Shown one piece after another: positions 9,168-17,107 of a stretch of DNA of 26,750 bases. A program made the position numbers and the translations under genes. Below the pieces are notes generated by a model. That model ran no database searches. It was not told the DNA's origin and saw only the letters and a program-made list of their open reading frames with translations. This stretch comes from CAXSEF01 sp964236535 (GTDB lineage: Bacteria; Pseudomonadota; Alphaproteobacteria; Acetobacterales; Acetobacteraceae). Numbering within the stretch: position 1 is the stretch's first letter; each line of letters opens with the position of its first letter. The stretch lies in NCBI GenBank assembly GCA_964236535.1, contig CAXSEF010000041.1, forward strand, positions 1-26,750. Direction: 5' to 3'.

Positions 9168-9602
9168 TCAGCGCGCGAGCCAGTCCAGCCGCACGCTGGC
9201 GACGCCGATGTCGGGGTCGAACACGTGGCGCGTGGTCTTGTGCGGCAGCAGCACGCCGGAGCGGCCGCGCGCCATTACCGCGTCCGAGCCCCAGCTCTCG
9301 CCGGCCCGCCAGGCCTGCACGGCAACGCCGTCATGCGCATAGTCGAGCAGCACCACCGGCACCGCCTCCAGGCACAGCAGCTGCGCCGCGCGCAGCCGAT
9401 GGTGCCCGTCCATCACGATCAGCGTCACAGCCTCGACCGCGATCGGCGCCGTCCACACCCCCTCGTTGCGGATGCGCTGCGCGAGACCGGCGGCATAGGT
9501 CTCGTCATGCTCCTCATGCGGAGACAGCAGCGCCACGCACACCATCGACACCAGCCGCCCCGTCGATGTCGCAAGCGCCCGCGTCGCCACCAGCCCCGGC
9601 AT
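9168..9602 (-). CDS. ParB/sulfiredoxin-fold protein, SerK/SbnI-like
   Basis: This 144-aa protein carries a ParB-like nucleotide-binding core: LLSPHEEHDETYAAGLAQRI (25-44), GVWTAPIAVE, then MDGHHRLRAAQLL (64-76), ending VLLPHKTTRHVF (117-128). The GHHR box and the C-terminal PxKTTRH pattern suit the stand-alone branch that includes free-serine kinases (SerK, SbnI) rather than chromosome-partitioning ParB. It lacks the ParB DNA-binding domain. Free-serine phosphorylation to O-phosphoserine is therefore a hypothesis. ATG 9602 has GGGAG seven bases upstream; an internal ATG at 9545 is possible. The next gene upstream on this strand is a PLP enzyme, separated by repeat copy C. Confidence 0.75.
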   Translation of the reverse strand: MPGLVATRALATSTGRLVSMVCVALLSPHEEHDETYAAGLAQRIRNEGVWTAPIAVEAVTLIVMDGHHRLRAAQLLCLEAVPVVLLDYAHDGVAVQAWRAGESWGSDAVMARGRSGVLLPHKTTRHVFDPDIGVASVRLDWLAR

Positions 9603-9737
9603 CACCACGCTCCCGGCAGCCCGGCCTGCCCACCTCGACCCGTGGGCCGACCTCGCCGCGGCGAAGCGTCGCCGCGCAGAACGGCAGGGCCGGGCCACGC
9701 GGTCAAGCCCGAGTCGCGACAACGAGCGGTCAGCATG
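9603..9737. other. Intergenic leader of the ParB/SerK-like gene
   Basis: This is the part of the 330-bp gap between the PLP-enzyme gene and the ParB/SerK-like gene that repeat copy C does not fill. It contains the ribosome binding site for ATG 9602. No promoter or additional gene was recognised. Confidence 0.35.
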
Positions 9738-9920
9738 CAAGGCCGACCTCTCCCTCCGCCCCCATCCCAACGGCCCAAGCAGGGCCGTCGGAACCTTGCG
9801 GGGGCGATGCCCAGACCCGCCAAAGATAGGGGAGTTTTGGAAACCAATTCCTTAAGCGTAGGGATTCTCAAGGCGAGGCCTTGAGCGGAGTCCAGAGGCA
9901 GCGCCTCTGGCCTTGCCTTG
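9738..9920 (-). repeat. Hairpin-chain interspersed repeat, copy C (long form, inverted)
   Basis: The copy is inverted relative to most others. Hairpin 1 is at 9892-9910 (CCAGAGGC, AGC loop, GCCTCTGG). Hairpin 2 at 9867-9885 (CTCAAGGC / GCCTTGAG) differs from the usual CCAAAGGC / GCCTTTGG by two compensatory pairs. Hairpin 5 at 9767-9791 is CCAACGGCCC with GGGCCGTCGG. Hairpin 3 is degenerate. The CTTAAG centre and a terminal GCAAGGCC are present. Confidence 0.85.
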
Positions 9921-9932
9921 CCCCAGTCCGAC

Positions 9933-11924
9933 TCACCCCAGAGCCGCGCACAGCGCGGCATGGCGGTCGAGCAGCAGCGCCAGCTTGGCGAACACCCCCG
10001 CAACCTCCTGCTCGGCGCCGTCGCGCGAAAGCTGTGCCGCACTCAGCGCCAGCCGCAGCGCACCCACGCCGCCGCGACCCAGCCGCACCGGCTGCCCGAC
10101 ATGGCACAGCCGCCCCGCCGTCGCACGCTCCGCCTCGCGCCACGCCAGCGCGCCCGAAACGTCGCGGTTCAGCCAGCGATACAGCGGCACCAGCTCGTCA
10201 ACCGTCATCCAGCGCCCGCCCGGCCCCGCCGCGATGTCCGGCGACCGCACCATCAACGCCAGGATGCTCGGCTCAACGCCATCCTGGCCCGCCCCATCCC
10301 GCCCCGGAGCGTCCAGGCCCCAGCCGCTTCGTCCGGCTGCCGGCAGCAGCGCCAGACGCTTGTCTGCGGCGACGCAGCGCGCGATCTCGTCGCGCAGCCG
10401 GCCGGCCCGGCGCGCCGCCACTGCGGGCGGGATGGCGCGGTACGCCGCCATGGCATCCAGCGCCGCCGCCCAGCGCAGCAGCAGGCCCGGGTGCCACGCG
10501 CCGCCGCAGGGTTCTGCCGCCAGCCCGGGCGCATAGGCGTCGAGCCCGGACGCCAGCGCCAGGTCGGCGCCGTCCATGCCGGCGGGCAGCAGCAGGGCGC
10601 CGCAGAACCCCGGCGCACCGAAGAACTTGGAGCCGGTCAGGATCACCATCCAGCCCCGGGCGAGCGCCGCGCGCACCGCCGGCGCATCGAGCCGCGCCTG
10701 GCTCGCGTCGAGCACCACGGTGAGGCGCCGCCCGAACCGCAGGCTCCAGGCGGCGCACGCCGCATCCCCGGGTGCCTGCAGCCCGGTCTTCGAACAGGCG
10801 GCGACATGCAGCGCCACGTGGCCTGCGGCGCAGGCTCGCTCCAGCAGCCCGGCGCATTCCGCCTCGATCGCCGCGGCCGGGCGCGCGAGGCCGCATTCGT
10901 CACGCACCGCCAGCATGTGCAGCCCGATGGCCGGCGGCATCCCGGCCAGCGGCGCGTCGCGCTCGACCAGCTTGCCGCCTGCCGTCCGTGCCGCGAAGTG
11001 CCGGCCGCGCGCCGCCGCGGGAACCCCGCTGCCGGTCTCCGCGGCATCCACCAGGACGCTGGTCAGGCAGACCCGGCCCGGAGTCGCCGCGGCCATGGCG
11101 GCGATCACCGCGGTGGCGAGCAGCGTCGCGTCGGTGCCCGACGGCACCAGCGCCGCGCGGGCGAGTCCCGCCGCACCGTAGTAGCCGAGAATAGCCGCCT
11201 GCACCCGCGCCGACTCGGCCAGCACCGCGGCCATGCCGCCGCCCTGCAGCGCCGCCGCCAGCATCGCGCGCCGGCGGGACTCGGCGGCCGCCAGGCCCTC
11301 GGCCGAGGTGGAGGAGCCGGTGCAGGAGGAGAACGCGACCGCGCCAGGGCGGGGATGCGGCGCGCAGCCATACCTGTTGAGCCCGGTAGCCGGGTCGCGC
11401 TGCAGCCGCTCGTCGCCACCCTCCGCAAGCAGCGCCTCGATCGACGACGCCAGCGCCCAGGCCTCGGCAAGCGGGAGCACCCACGCCGCGGTCCACTCCG
11501 GATCAGGTGCGGCTGTGGTGCCGGGAGCGACGTGGCGCGGCAGCGCGCCAAGCATCCCGGCGCACCGACGCAGGACGTCGGCCACCGGCATACGCCCGGC
11601 CACCGCTGCGCACACCGTGTGCAGGTCGGCAATCCCGGCATCGCCTGCCGCATGCGGCCCGTCGCCGGAATCGACCGGCCGCTCCGGCTGCGCCACACCG
11701 CCGGCGCGGGCCCAGCAGCCGGCATTGCGCGCCGCCAGCAGTGCTGCCACCGCCCACGCGACCCCGGGCAGCCGGGACAGCCGGTCCAGCTCGGCGCGAT
11801 AGCGGGCGAGGGTGGCGTCGGCGCTGTCCTGTGCGGCGTGTCTCGAGATACGCGACGTGGCTGCGGGTGCGCCGCCTGCCACGCTGCGGCTCACGCCCGG
11901 CGAAGCGGCCGCTCCAGCGTCCAT
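9933..11924 (-). CDS. Fold-type-I PLP-dependent enzyme of unassigned family
   Basis: This 663-aa protein has an alpha-helical, Ala-rich N-terminal region (about 1-180) without a recognisable domain. The catalytic region that follows has aminotransferase/desulfurase-like features: AFSSCTGSSTSAEG (197-210), VPSGTDATLLA (260-270), the cofactor-binding Asp in VVLDASQARLD (Asp406), and the likely Schiff-base Lys433 in LTGSKFFGAPGFCG. A C-terminal small domain follows. The PLP assignment rests on this spacing. Substrate and reaction are unknown. It starts 64 bp after manC ends on the same strand, so co-transcription is plausible. The ParB/SerK-like gene downstream hints at serine or phosphoserine chemistry, which is inference. 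No strong Shine-Dalgarno precedes ATG 11924. Confidence 0.7.
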   Translation of the reverse strand: MDAGAAASPGVSRSVAGGAPAATSRISRHAAQDSADATLARYRAELDRLSRLPGVAWAVAALLAARNAGCWARAGGVAQPERPVDSGDGPHAAGDAGIADLHTVCAAVAGRMPVADVLRRCAGMLGALPRHVAPGTTAAPDPEWTAAWVLPLAEAWALASSIEALLAEGGDERLQRDPATGLNRYGCAPHPRPGAVAFSSCTGSSTSAEGLAAAESRRRAMLAAALQGGGMAAVLAESARVQAAILGYYGAAGLARAALVPSGTDATLLATAVIAAMAAATPGRVCLTSVLVDAAETGSGVPAAARGRHFAARTAGGKLVERDAPLAGMPPAIGLHMLAVRDECGLARPAAAIEAECAGLLERACAAGHVALHVAACSKTGLQAPGDAACAAWSLRFGRRLTVVLDASQARLDAPAVRAALARGWMVILTGSKFFGAPGFCGALLLPAGMDGADLALASGLDAYAPGLAAEPCGGAWHPGLLLRWAAALDAMAAYRAIPPAVAARRAGRLRDEIARCVAADKRLALLPAAGRSGWGLDAPGRDGAGQDGVEPSILALMVRSPDIAAGPGGRWMTVDELVPLYRWLNRDVSGALAWREAERATAGRLCHVGQPVRLGRGGVGALRLALSAAQLSRDGAEQEVAGVFAKLALLLDRHAALCAALG

Positions 11925-11988
11925 CAGCCGCGCCGGGCGGCGTCGCAGCGCGCGCAGGGCTGCAGGTCCGGCGTCACGGCCGCGGCAC

Positions 11989-13542
11989 TCAGCTGCGGCC
12001 GTAGGTGTCCTCGATCCGGACGATGTCGTCCTCGCCGAGGTAGGAGCCCGACTGCACCTCGATCAGCGTCAGTGGGATGCGCCCGGGATTCTCCATCCGG
12101 TGCACGCAGCCGAGCGGCAGGTAGATGCTCTCGTTCTCGCGCAGCATCACCGTGTCGCCGTCGCGCACCACCAGCGCCGTGCCCGACACCACGACCCAGT
12201 GCTCGGCACGGTGGAAGTGCTTCTGCAGGCTCAGCTTCGCCCCGGGATGCACCACGATCCGCTTCACCTGGAAGCGGTCGCCCTGGATCAGGCTCTCGTA
12301 GAAGCCCCAGGGCCGGTAGGCCATGTTGTGCGACGTGGCCTCCTTGCGCCCCGCCTTGCGCAGCCGGGCGACGATGGTCTTGACCTCCTGCGCGCGGTCG
12401 CGGTGCATCGCCAGCACCGCATCCTCGGTGGTCACCACGACCACGTCCTTGAGCCCGACGACCGCGGTCAGCATGCCGTCCGACCGGGCGTAGCAGTCCT
12501 CGGCCCCCTCCAGGATCACGTCGCCCACGCTGACGTTGCCGTCCGCGTCCTTGGCACCCAGGTCCCACAGCGCGCTCCACGAGCCGACGTCGGACCAGCC
12601 GAGGTCGGCGGGCACCACGGCCGCGCGCAGGGTGCGCTCGGCAACCGCGTAGTCGAGGCTGATGTCCGGGCACGCGGCGAATGCGGCGGGATCGAGCCGT
12701 ACGAAGTCGAGGTCACGGGTCTGGCGCTCGACGGCACGCCGTACCGCCAGCAGCACCTCCGGCGCGTGCTCTGCCATCTCGTCGATCAGGGTCTTCGCGG
12801 TGAACACGAACATCCCGGAGTTCCACAGGAAGTGTCCGGTCTGCACCATCTGGCCCGCGGTCTCGGCATCCGGCTTCTCGATGAACCGCGCGAGCAGGTG
12901 CACGCCCGGCACATCCTCCAGCATCTCGCCAACCTCGATGTAGCCGTAGCCGGTCTCGGGGCGGTCGGGCTTCATGCCGAAGGTGACGATGCGCCCGGCC
13001 CGCGCCGCGTCGATCGCGCGCCCCAGCGCCTCGCGCAGCGCCTCGTCGCGCGAAATCGAGCTGTCGGCCGCCATCATCCACAGCACCGCGTCAGGATCCT
13101 GCTCGGCGACCAGCAGGGCGGCGGCGGCGATTGCCGGGGCCGAGTTGCGCCCGACCGGCTCCAGCACGATCCGAGCGTCGGTGATGCCGGCCGCGCGCAT
13201 CTGCTCGGCGATCAGGAAGCGGTGCTCGTGGTTGCAGACGACGACCGGCGCGGCGAAGGCGGGACCCACGCCGCGCAGCGCGGTCTCCTGCAACAGGCTG
13301 CGCTCCGACACCAGCGGCCAGAGCTGCTTGGGGAAGCTCTCGCGTGACACCGGCCACAGCCGGGTGCCGGAGCCGCCGGACAGGATCACCGGCACGATGC
13401 GGCCGTGGCGCTGCTCGTCCGCCGAGGCTGCGACCGGACCGGGCGCCAGCTCCGCGACGTCCGCGTCGTCGAGCCCGACATCCTGGAGCCCGGCGTCCTG
13501 GAGCCGGGGCGCCAGATCAGCATCGGTGCGGATCGGTGTCAT
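11989..13542 (-). CDS. manC: Mannose-1-phosphate guanylyltransferase / mannose-6-phosphate isomerase
   Basis: This 517-aa bifunctional type makes GDP-mannose from mannose-1-phosphate and GTP, and may isomerise fructose-6-phosphate to mannose-6-phosphate. The nucleotidyltransferase signature SGGSGTRLWPVSRESFPKQ spans about 55-73, followed by FIEKPDAETA, WNSGMFVF and DLGWSDVGSW. The C-terminal cupin has QKHFHRAEHWVVVSGTA (about 440-456) and YLPLGCVHRMENPG. Two oddities are a 45-aa N-terminal extension with an internal LQDAG/LQDVG repeat, and AADSSI where homologues usually have PSDH or PADH. GGGAG sits five bases before ATG 13542. It probably feeds exopolysaccharide or O-antigen synthesis. Confidence 0.93.
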   Translation of the reverse strand: MTPIRTDADLAPRLQDAGLQDVGLDDADVAELAPGPVAASADEQRHGRIVPVILSGGSGTRLWPVSRESFPKQLWPLVSERSLLQETALRGVGPAFAAPVVVCNHEHRFLIAEQMRAAGITDARIVLEPVGRNSAPAIAAAALLVAEQDPDAVLWMMAADSSISRDEALREALGRAIDAARAGRIVTFGMKPDRPETGYGYIEVGEMLEDVPGVHLLARFIEKPDAETAGQMVQTGHFLWNSGMFVFTAKTLIDEMAEHAPEVLLAVRRAVERQTRDLDFVRLDPAAFAACPDISLDYAVAERTLRAAVVPADLGWSDVGSWSALWDLGAKDADGNVSVGDVILEGAEDCYARSDGMLTAVVGLKDVVVVTTEDAVLAMHRDRAQEVKTIVARLRKAGRKEATSHNMAYRPWGFYESLIQGDRFQVKRIVVHPGAKLSLQKHFHRAEHWVVVSGTALVVRDGDTVMLRENESIYLPLGCVHRMENPGRIPLTLIEVQSGSYLGEDDIVRIEDTYGRS

Positions 13543-13648
13543 ACGGGCTCCCGTGAGGCAGTTGCACCCTGCGGGCGCAGTGGCGAGGCGCCCCGGCGGC
13601 GCCGGGAACATCGCGGTCGCACGCGACCCCGGGCCACCACGCGCCACG

Positions 13649-13678
13649 GCTATAAGCGGATCGGCGTCGGCCTGTCCA
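13649..13678 (-). promoter_or_regulatory. Candidate sigma70-type promoter for manC
   Basis: On the minus strand TGGACA (13678-13673) is followed by an 18-bp spacer and TATAGC (13654-13649), about 107 bp before the manC start. It is the only patch of lower GC in the 200-bp gap downstream of the diguanylate cyclase gene. Assigned by eye. Confidence 0.4.
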
Positions 13679-13742
13679 CACGCATCGGTCCGCCTGCCTC
13701 CCTCGCGCCGCACCAACGCGGCGACAGGCCGGGGCTGCGGGG

Positions 13743-15647
13743 CTACGCCAAGATCGTGCCACCGTTGCAAGGCAGCGCGGGTTCGGCCTCCCGGTCCGGC
13801 GGCTCCGCCATGGCCAAGCCGGTGAGCGGCTGGTCCGGGCGCCCGCAATCCGCCGCGTCGGCGCAGGCGAGGACGGCGCGGTTCCGCCCGGCGCGCTTGG
13901 CCTGGTAGAGCGCGCCGTCGGCGGCGTGCAGCAGCGCCAGCGCGTTGCCCCCGTGCGACGGATACGTCGAGGCCACTCCGGCGCTCACGGTGACCTGGCC
14001 CAGCGGGCTCGCGGCGTGCGCCAGCCCCAGCGCCTCGACCGCAGCCCGTATCCTGCCGGCGGCGGCGAGCGCGTCCGCCTCGCTGGCGCGCGGCAGCACG
14101 GCCACGAATTCCTCGCCGCCGTAGCGCGCGAGGAAGTCCTCCCCCCGCTCCAGCGCGCGCCGCGCGGCACCCGCCACCTGCACCAGGACCGCGTCGCCAG
14201 CCAGGTGGCCGAAGCTGTCGTTGTATGGCTTGAAACAGTCGACGTCGATCATCACCACGCCGATGCGGCTGTGCGTGCGCAGCGCCCGGCGCCACTCATC
14301 GGCGAGACGCTGGTCGAGCGCGCGGCGGTTCGGCAGCGCCGTCAGCCCGTCATGCACAGCAAGCGCTGCAAGCTGGTCGCGCTCGCTGCGCAGCCGCAGC
14401 ACCCGCTCGCCCACCGCGACCGCCAGCAGCAGCGCCTCCCAGGCCACCCCCAGCCCCGGCGCCGCGTCGGTCCAGGCGCTCATCGCGATCACGTCCTGGT
14501 TGGCCAGGATCTCGACCGGCAGCCCGCAGGCCACGCCGGCGAAGGCGAGCATGTATGCTCCGGCGCCGGCCTGGCCGCGCCGCCACGGCGCGATTCCGCT
14601 CGCCAGGATCGCGCACAGCACCAGCCCGGACAGCAGCGGGGCAAGCGGTGCGGCAAGCCCTGCGCGGGCAAGCAGGTTGGGGTCGACGGTGTTGAGGGCC
14701 GTGAACGCCGCCTCCACCACCCACAATCCCTGGACCAGCCGCCACCAGATCCGATCGAGTCCGCCAGGGTCGAGGAAGCGGCGCGCAAAGCTGATCACCA
14801 GCAGAAGGTAGAGGCAGTAGAGCCCGCCGACCGTGATGGGGTAGCTCAACGACAGGCTTGGCCATATCCAGCTCCAGGCGACTTCGCAGTCGGCGGCGAG
14901 GTAGACCGCGAAGCAGCCCATCGCCAGGCTGTAGCGCAGATAGATGCGTTCGCGCAGCATGATGCCCAGCACGCCGTTGAACAGGCCGAGCCCGCCGATC
15001 AGGCCGATCAGCACCAGCTCGGGCAGCACGTGCGCGTCGTCCACTGCCTGTCCGGAGGTCGCGACCCAGATCGCCGGGCGGATCGCGAACGCGCCGAACC
15101 GGTCGGTGGCGCCCGTGGTGCGCAGGTAGAGCGTGCCGCCGCGTACCGCGCCGTCCGGAAGCCTCGCCCGCGTGTTCGGCACGTCCGGCCGATAGCGGGA
15201 CTGCGGCATCATGTTGCCGAAGGCGACGCGGCTGACCTCGCCGTCGGCGGCGACAAAGACCAGTTCCGCCCGGTCCAGAAACGGCATGACGTTCATGAAC
15301 CAGGGTCCCGGATCGGTGCTGCGTGGCTGCAGCCGGAACCACAGCGTCCCGGGGTGCAGCGCGTTGACCTCGGGGTCGGGGACCAGGGTGGCGACAGGGC
15401 GGAACAGCGCCTGACGGGCCAGGATGTCGGCCGGCGTCCAGTTGCCGGCGGGGTCGCGCAGCACGTCGGCGTAGCCGCGGACATCGCCCACGCCCATGCC
15501 AGGGTCGAGCGCGAAGGGCGCCGCGCGCGCAGCCGGGACGGGCCACAGCGCGGCAGTGAGGACCGCGAGCAGCACGGCGTGGAGCAGTGCCGGCAAGCCG
15601 CGGCAGCGCGGTGGACCAAGACCATGCCTGCGCTGCGGGCTGTGCAT
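13743..15647 (-). CDS. 7TM sensor diguanylate cyclase (7TMR-DISM + GGDEF)
   Basis: This 634-aa inner-membrane protein has a signal peptide to about residue 42 (LLHAVLLAVLTAALWPVPAARA). A periplasmic 7TMR-DISM extracellular-type beta domain (about 45-215) contains LWFRLQPRSTDPGPWFM. Seven hydrophobic helices follow (about 220-440), then a GGDEF domain. The active site is GGEEF (510-514), and RGED five residues upstream (501-504) matches the inhibitory I-site RxxD. It should make c-di-GMP with product feedback; the periplasmic ligand is unknown. ATG 15647 was chosen because it puts the signal peptide near the N-terminus. In-frame starts at 15671 and 15707 exist. It lies downstream of the COQ9-family gene on the same strand. 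Confidence 0.92.
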   Translation of the reverse strand: MHSPQRRHGLGPPRCRGLPALLHAVLLAVLTAALWPVPAARAAPFALDPGMGVGDVRGYADVLRDPAGNWTPADILARQALFRPVATLVPDPEVNALHPGTLWFRLQPRSTDPGPWFMNVMPFLDRAELVFVAADGEVSRVAFGNMMPQSRYRPDVPNTRARLPDGAVRGGTLYLRTTGATDRFGAFAIRPAIWVATSGQAVDDAHVLPELVLIGLIGGLGLFNGVLGIMLRERIYLRYSLAMGCFAVYLAADCEVAWSWIWPSLSLSYPITVGGLYCLYLLLVISFARRFLDPGGLDRIWWRLVQGLWVVEAAFTALNTVDPNLLARAGLAAPLAPLLSGLVLCAILASGIAPWRRGQAGAGAYMLAFAGVACGLPVEILANQDVIAMSAWTDAAPGLGVAWEALLLAVAVGERVLRLRSERDQLAALAVHDGLTALPNRRALDQRLADEWRRALRTHSRIGVVMIDVDCFKPYNDSFGHLAGDAVLVQVAGAARRALERGEDFLARYGGEEFVAVLPRASEADALAAAGRIRAAVEALGLAHAASPLGQVTVSAGVASTYPSHGGNALALLHAADGALYQAKRAGRNRAVLACADAADCGRPDQPLTGLAMAEPPDREAEPALPCNGGTILA

Positions 15648-15723
15648 CCTTGCGTCCCGCCTGCCTGCCATGGCCCAAACTTGCCAGTGCCGAACCATAG
15701 CGCGCAAAGCCTGACGCCGACTT

Positions 15724-15769
15724 AATGGCCTGGAGCTATCGCCCGCAATGGCCTGGAGCTATCGCCCGC
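15724..15769. repeat. Perfect 23-bp tandem duplication
   Basis: The unit at 15724-15746 is repeated exactly at 15747-15769. It begins AATGGCCTGGAGC and ends TATCGCCCGC. The second unit contains the COQ9-family stop codon (15761-15759) and last codons, and the first unit repeats that stop downstream. It looks like a recent slippage or duplication event with no effect on the protein. Confidence 0.9.
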
Positions 15770-16355
15770 AGCGTAGCCGGCCGAGCGTGCGCCGGACGGT
15801 GCCGAGCCGCCGCACGTCGTCCAGCCGGCGGTCAAGGAAGGCGAGGCTCGCCTGGTCCTGCGCGGCCTCGCCGGCCTGCGGCCGATCGCCAAGCCAGGCC
15901 AGCAGCGTGCTGCCGTAGACCGCGGCAAGGATCACCCGTTTGGTGTACCAGGAGAAGTCGGCCGAGGTGTCGCCGGCGGCGAACCAGATCGCGTCGACGG
16001 TGCGCGCGGTGCAGCGCGCGGCGAGCGCCGGGTCGGTGGCCAGCACCGCCATCGCCCGCGCGACTGCCGCGCGCTGCGCGGCCTGCGCCGCCAGCCGCGT
16101 CGCGATCAGGGCGCGCACCCGGGCCGGCAACCGCATCGGCTCGAGCCCGAGCGCCGGGGCGTGCGCGACCATGCGCCGGTCGGCGAGGTCGATGTAGGCC
16201 TCGACCAGATCGGGGGCGCCGCCCGGGAACAGCAGGTCGGCGTCCGGCCCGGCGGCGTGCCGCAGTGCGGTGGCCGTCCAGCCGGGAAACGGCAGTGTCG
16301 CGAGCAGCGCGTCGATCGCGGCGTCGCGCCCGGGGCCGCGCTCGGGAGGGCTCAC
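15759..16355 (-). CDS. COQ9-family protein (ubiquinone biosynthesis accessory)
   Basis: This 198-aa protein matches the COQ9 family: an N-terminal helical region, PDLVEAYIDLADRRM (about 44-58), then the diagnostic C-terminal block IWFAAGDTSADFSWYTKR, YGSTLLAWLGD and ASLAFLDRRLDDVRRL. Eukaryotic COQ9 binds lipid and supports COQ7 in ubiquinone synthesis. A similar accessory role in bacterial ubiquinone synthesis is inferred. The start is GTG 16355, whose GTGA overlaps the def stop codon, so the two are translationally coupled. Longer upstream frames run antisense-like through def and are not used. Its stop lies inside a 23-bp tandem duplication. Confidence 0.9.
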   Translation of the reverse strand: MSPPERGPGRDAAIDALLATLPFPGWTATALRHAAGPDADLLFPGGAPDLVEAYIDLADRRMVAHAPALGLEPMRLPARVRALIATRLAAQAAQRAAVARAMAVLATDPALAARCTARTVDAIWFAAGDTSADFSWYTKRVILAAVYGSTLLAWLGDRPQAGEAAQDQASLAFLDRRLDDVRRLGTVRRTLGRLRCGR

Positions 16356-17017
16356 GCTGCGGAAGCCGGTGCGGCGCCCGGGCCGGTTGCCGCAGCGCCG
16401 GCGAGCAGCGGAGCGAAGGCGGGAGCGAAGCGGGTCAGCTCGTCCGCGAAGCCGAGCAGCCGGAGATCGTCCATCCGCATGGTGTAGAGCACCCCGTCGA
16501 GGTGGTCGGCCTCGTGCTGCACCACGACGGCGTGCAGGCCATCGGCCTCGGCCTCGAACAGCCGGCCGTCGAGATCCTGGGCGCGGTAGCGGATGCGGGC
16601 GTGGCGCGGCACCGCGGCACGCAGGCCGGGAATCGACAGGCACCCCTCCCAGCCGAGCGCAGTCGCCTCGTCGAGCAGCTCGATCACCGGGTTGACCAGC
16701 ACCCGCACCGGCCCGCCGTCCCGGAGCGCGCCATCCGGCACTTCATCCGGCGTCTTGCCGGACGGGTCCTCCGGTGGCGCGTCCCCGCCCGCAGTGCCGC
16801 GGTGCCGTGCGACGCGTTCCGGAGGCAGGCAGAACACGAACAGGCGCAGCGGCACGTGCACCTGCGGGGCGGCGAGGCCGATGCCGCCCGCGTCCTGCAT
16901 GGTCTCGATCATGTCGGCGACGAGGCGGCGGATCTCCGGCGCACCCGGATCATCGACCGCGGCGCAGCGTTGCAGGAGGACGGGGTGGCCCATGCGGGCG
17001 ATCTTGAGGATGGCCAT
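16352..17017 (-). CDS. def: Peptide deformylase
   Basis: This 221-aa metalloenzyme removes the formyl group from nascent N-terminal fMet. All three motifs are intact: GGIGLAAPQ (44-52), EGCLSIPG (124-131, metal ligand Cys126) and QHEADH (167-172, ligands His168 and His172, catalytic Glu169). It is longer than typical enzymes (about 170 aa). A Pro/Asp/Gly-rich insert of about 35 residues (65-102, PPERVARHRGTAGGDAPPED onward) sits between motifs 1 and 2, and it has an Ala-rich C-terminal tail. ATG 17017 gives the canonical MAILKIARMGHPVL start; no clear Shine-Dalgarno was seen. It diverges from rpsU and overlaps the COQ9-family gene by 4 bp. Confidence 0.95.
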   Translation of the reverse strand: MAILKIARMGHPVLLQRCAAVDDPGAPEIRRLVADMIETMQDAGGIGLAAPQVHVPLRLFVFCLPPERVARHRGTAGGDAPPEDPSGKTPDEVPDGALRDGGPVRVLVNPVIELLDEATALGWEGCLSIPGLRAAVPRHARIRYRAQDLDGRLFEAEADGLHAVVVQHEADHLDGVLYTMRMDDLRLLGFADELTRFAPAFAPLLAGAAATGPGAAPASAA

Positions 17018-17045
17018 GGACGGAACGTAGCCCTGTGAAGATGTT

Positions 17046-17073
17046 TTGCCAGCGGCGGGAGGCGTGCTATACG
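17046..17073 (+). promoter_or_regulatory. Candidate sigma70-type promoter for rpsU
   Basis: TTGCCA (17046-17051), a 16-bp spacer and TATACG (17068-17073) form the best promoter-like match in the window. It lies in the short def-rpsU divergent gap and predicts a leader of about 70 nt before the rpsU GTG. Confidence 0.55.
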
Positions 17074-17107
17074 CGCCGCCTCGCTGGCGGAAGCCGGCCC
17101 CGAACCC

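Noticed and set aside
9168..9602. Chromosome-partitioning ParB
   Set aside because: It has no helix-turn-helix or dimerisation domain, no parA neighbour, and the C-terminal KTTRH pattern suits the stand-alone enzyme branch.
9918..12383. An 821-codon plus-strand frame opposite the PLP enzyme and the manC C-terminus
   Set aside because: Its composition is that of an antisense shadow, and manC motifs confirm the other strand.
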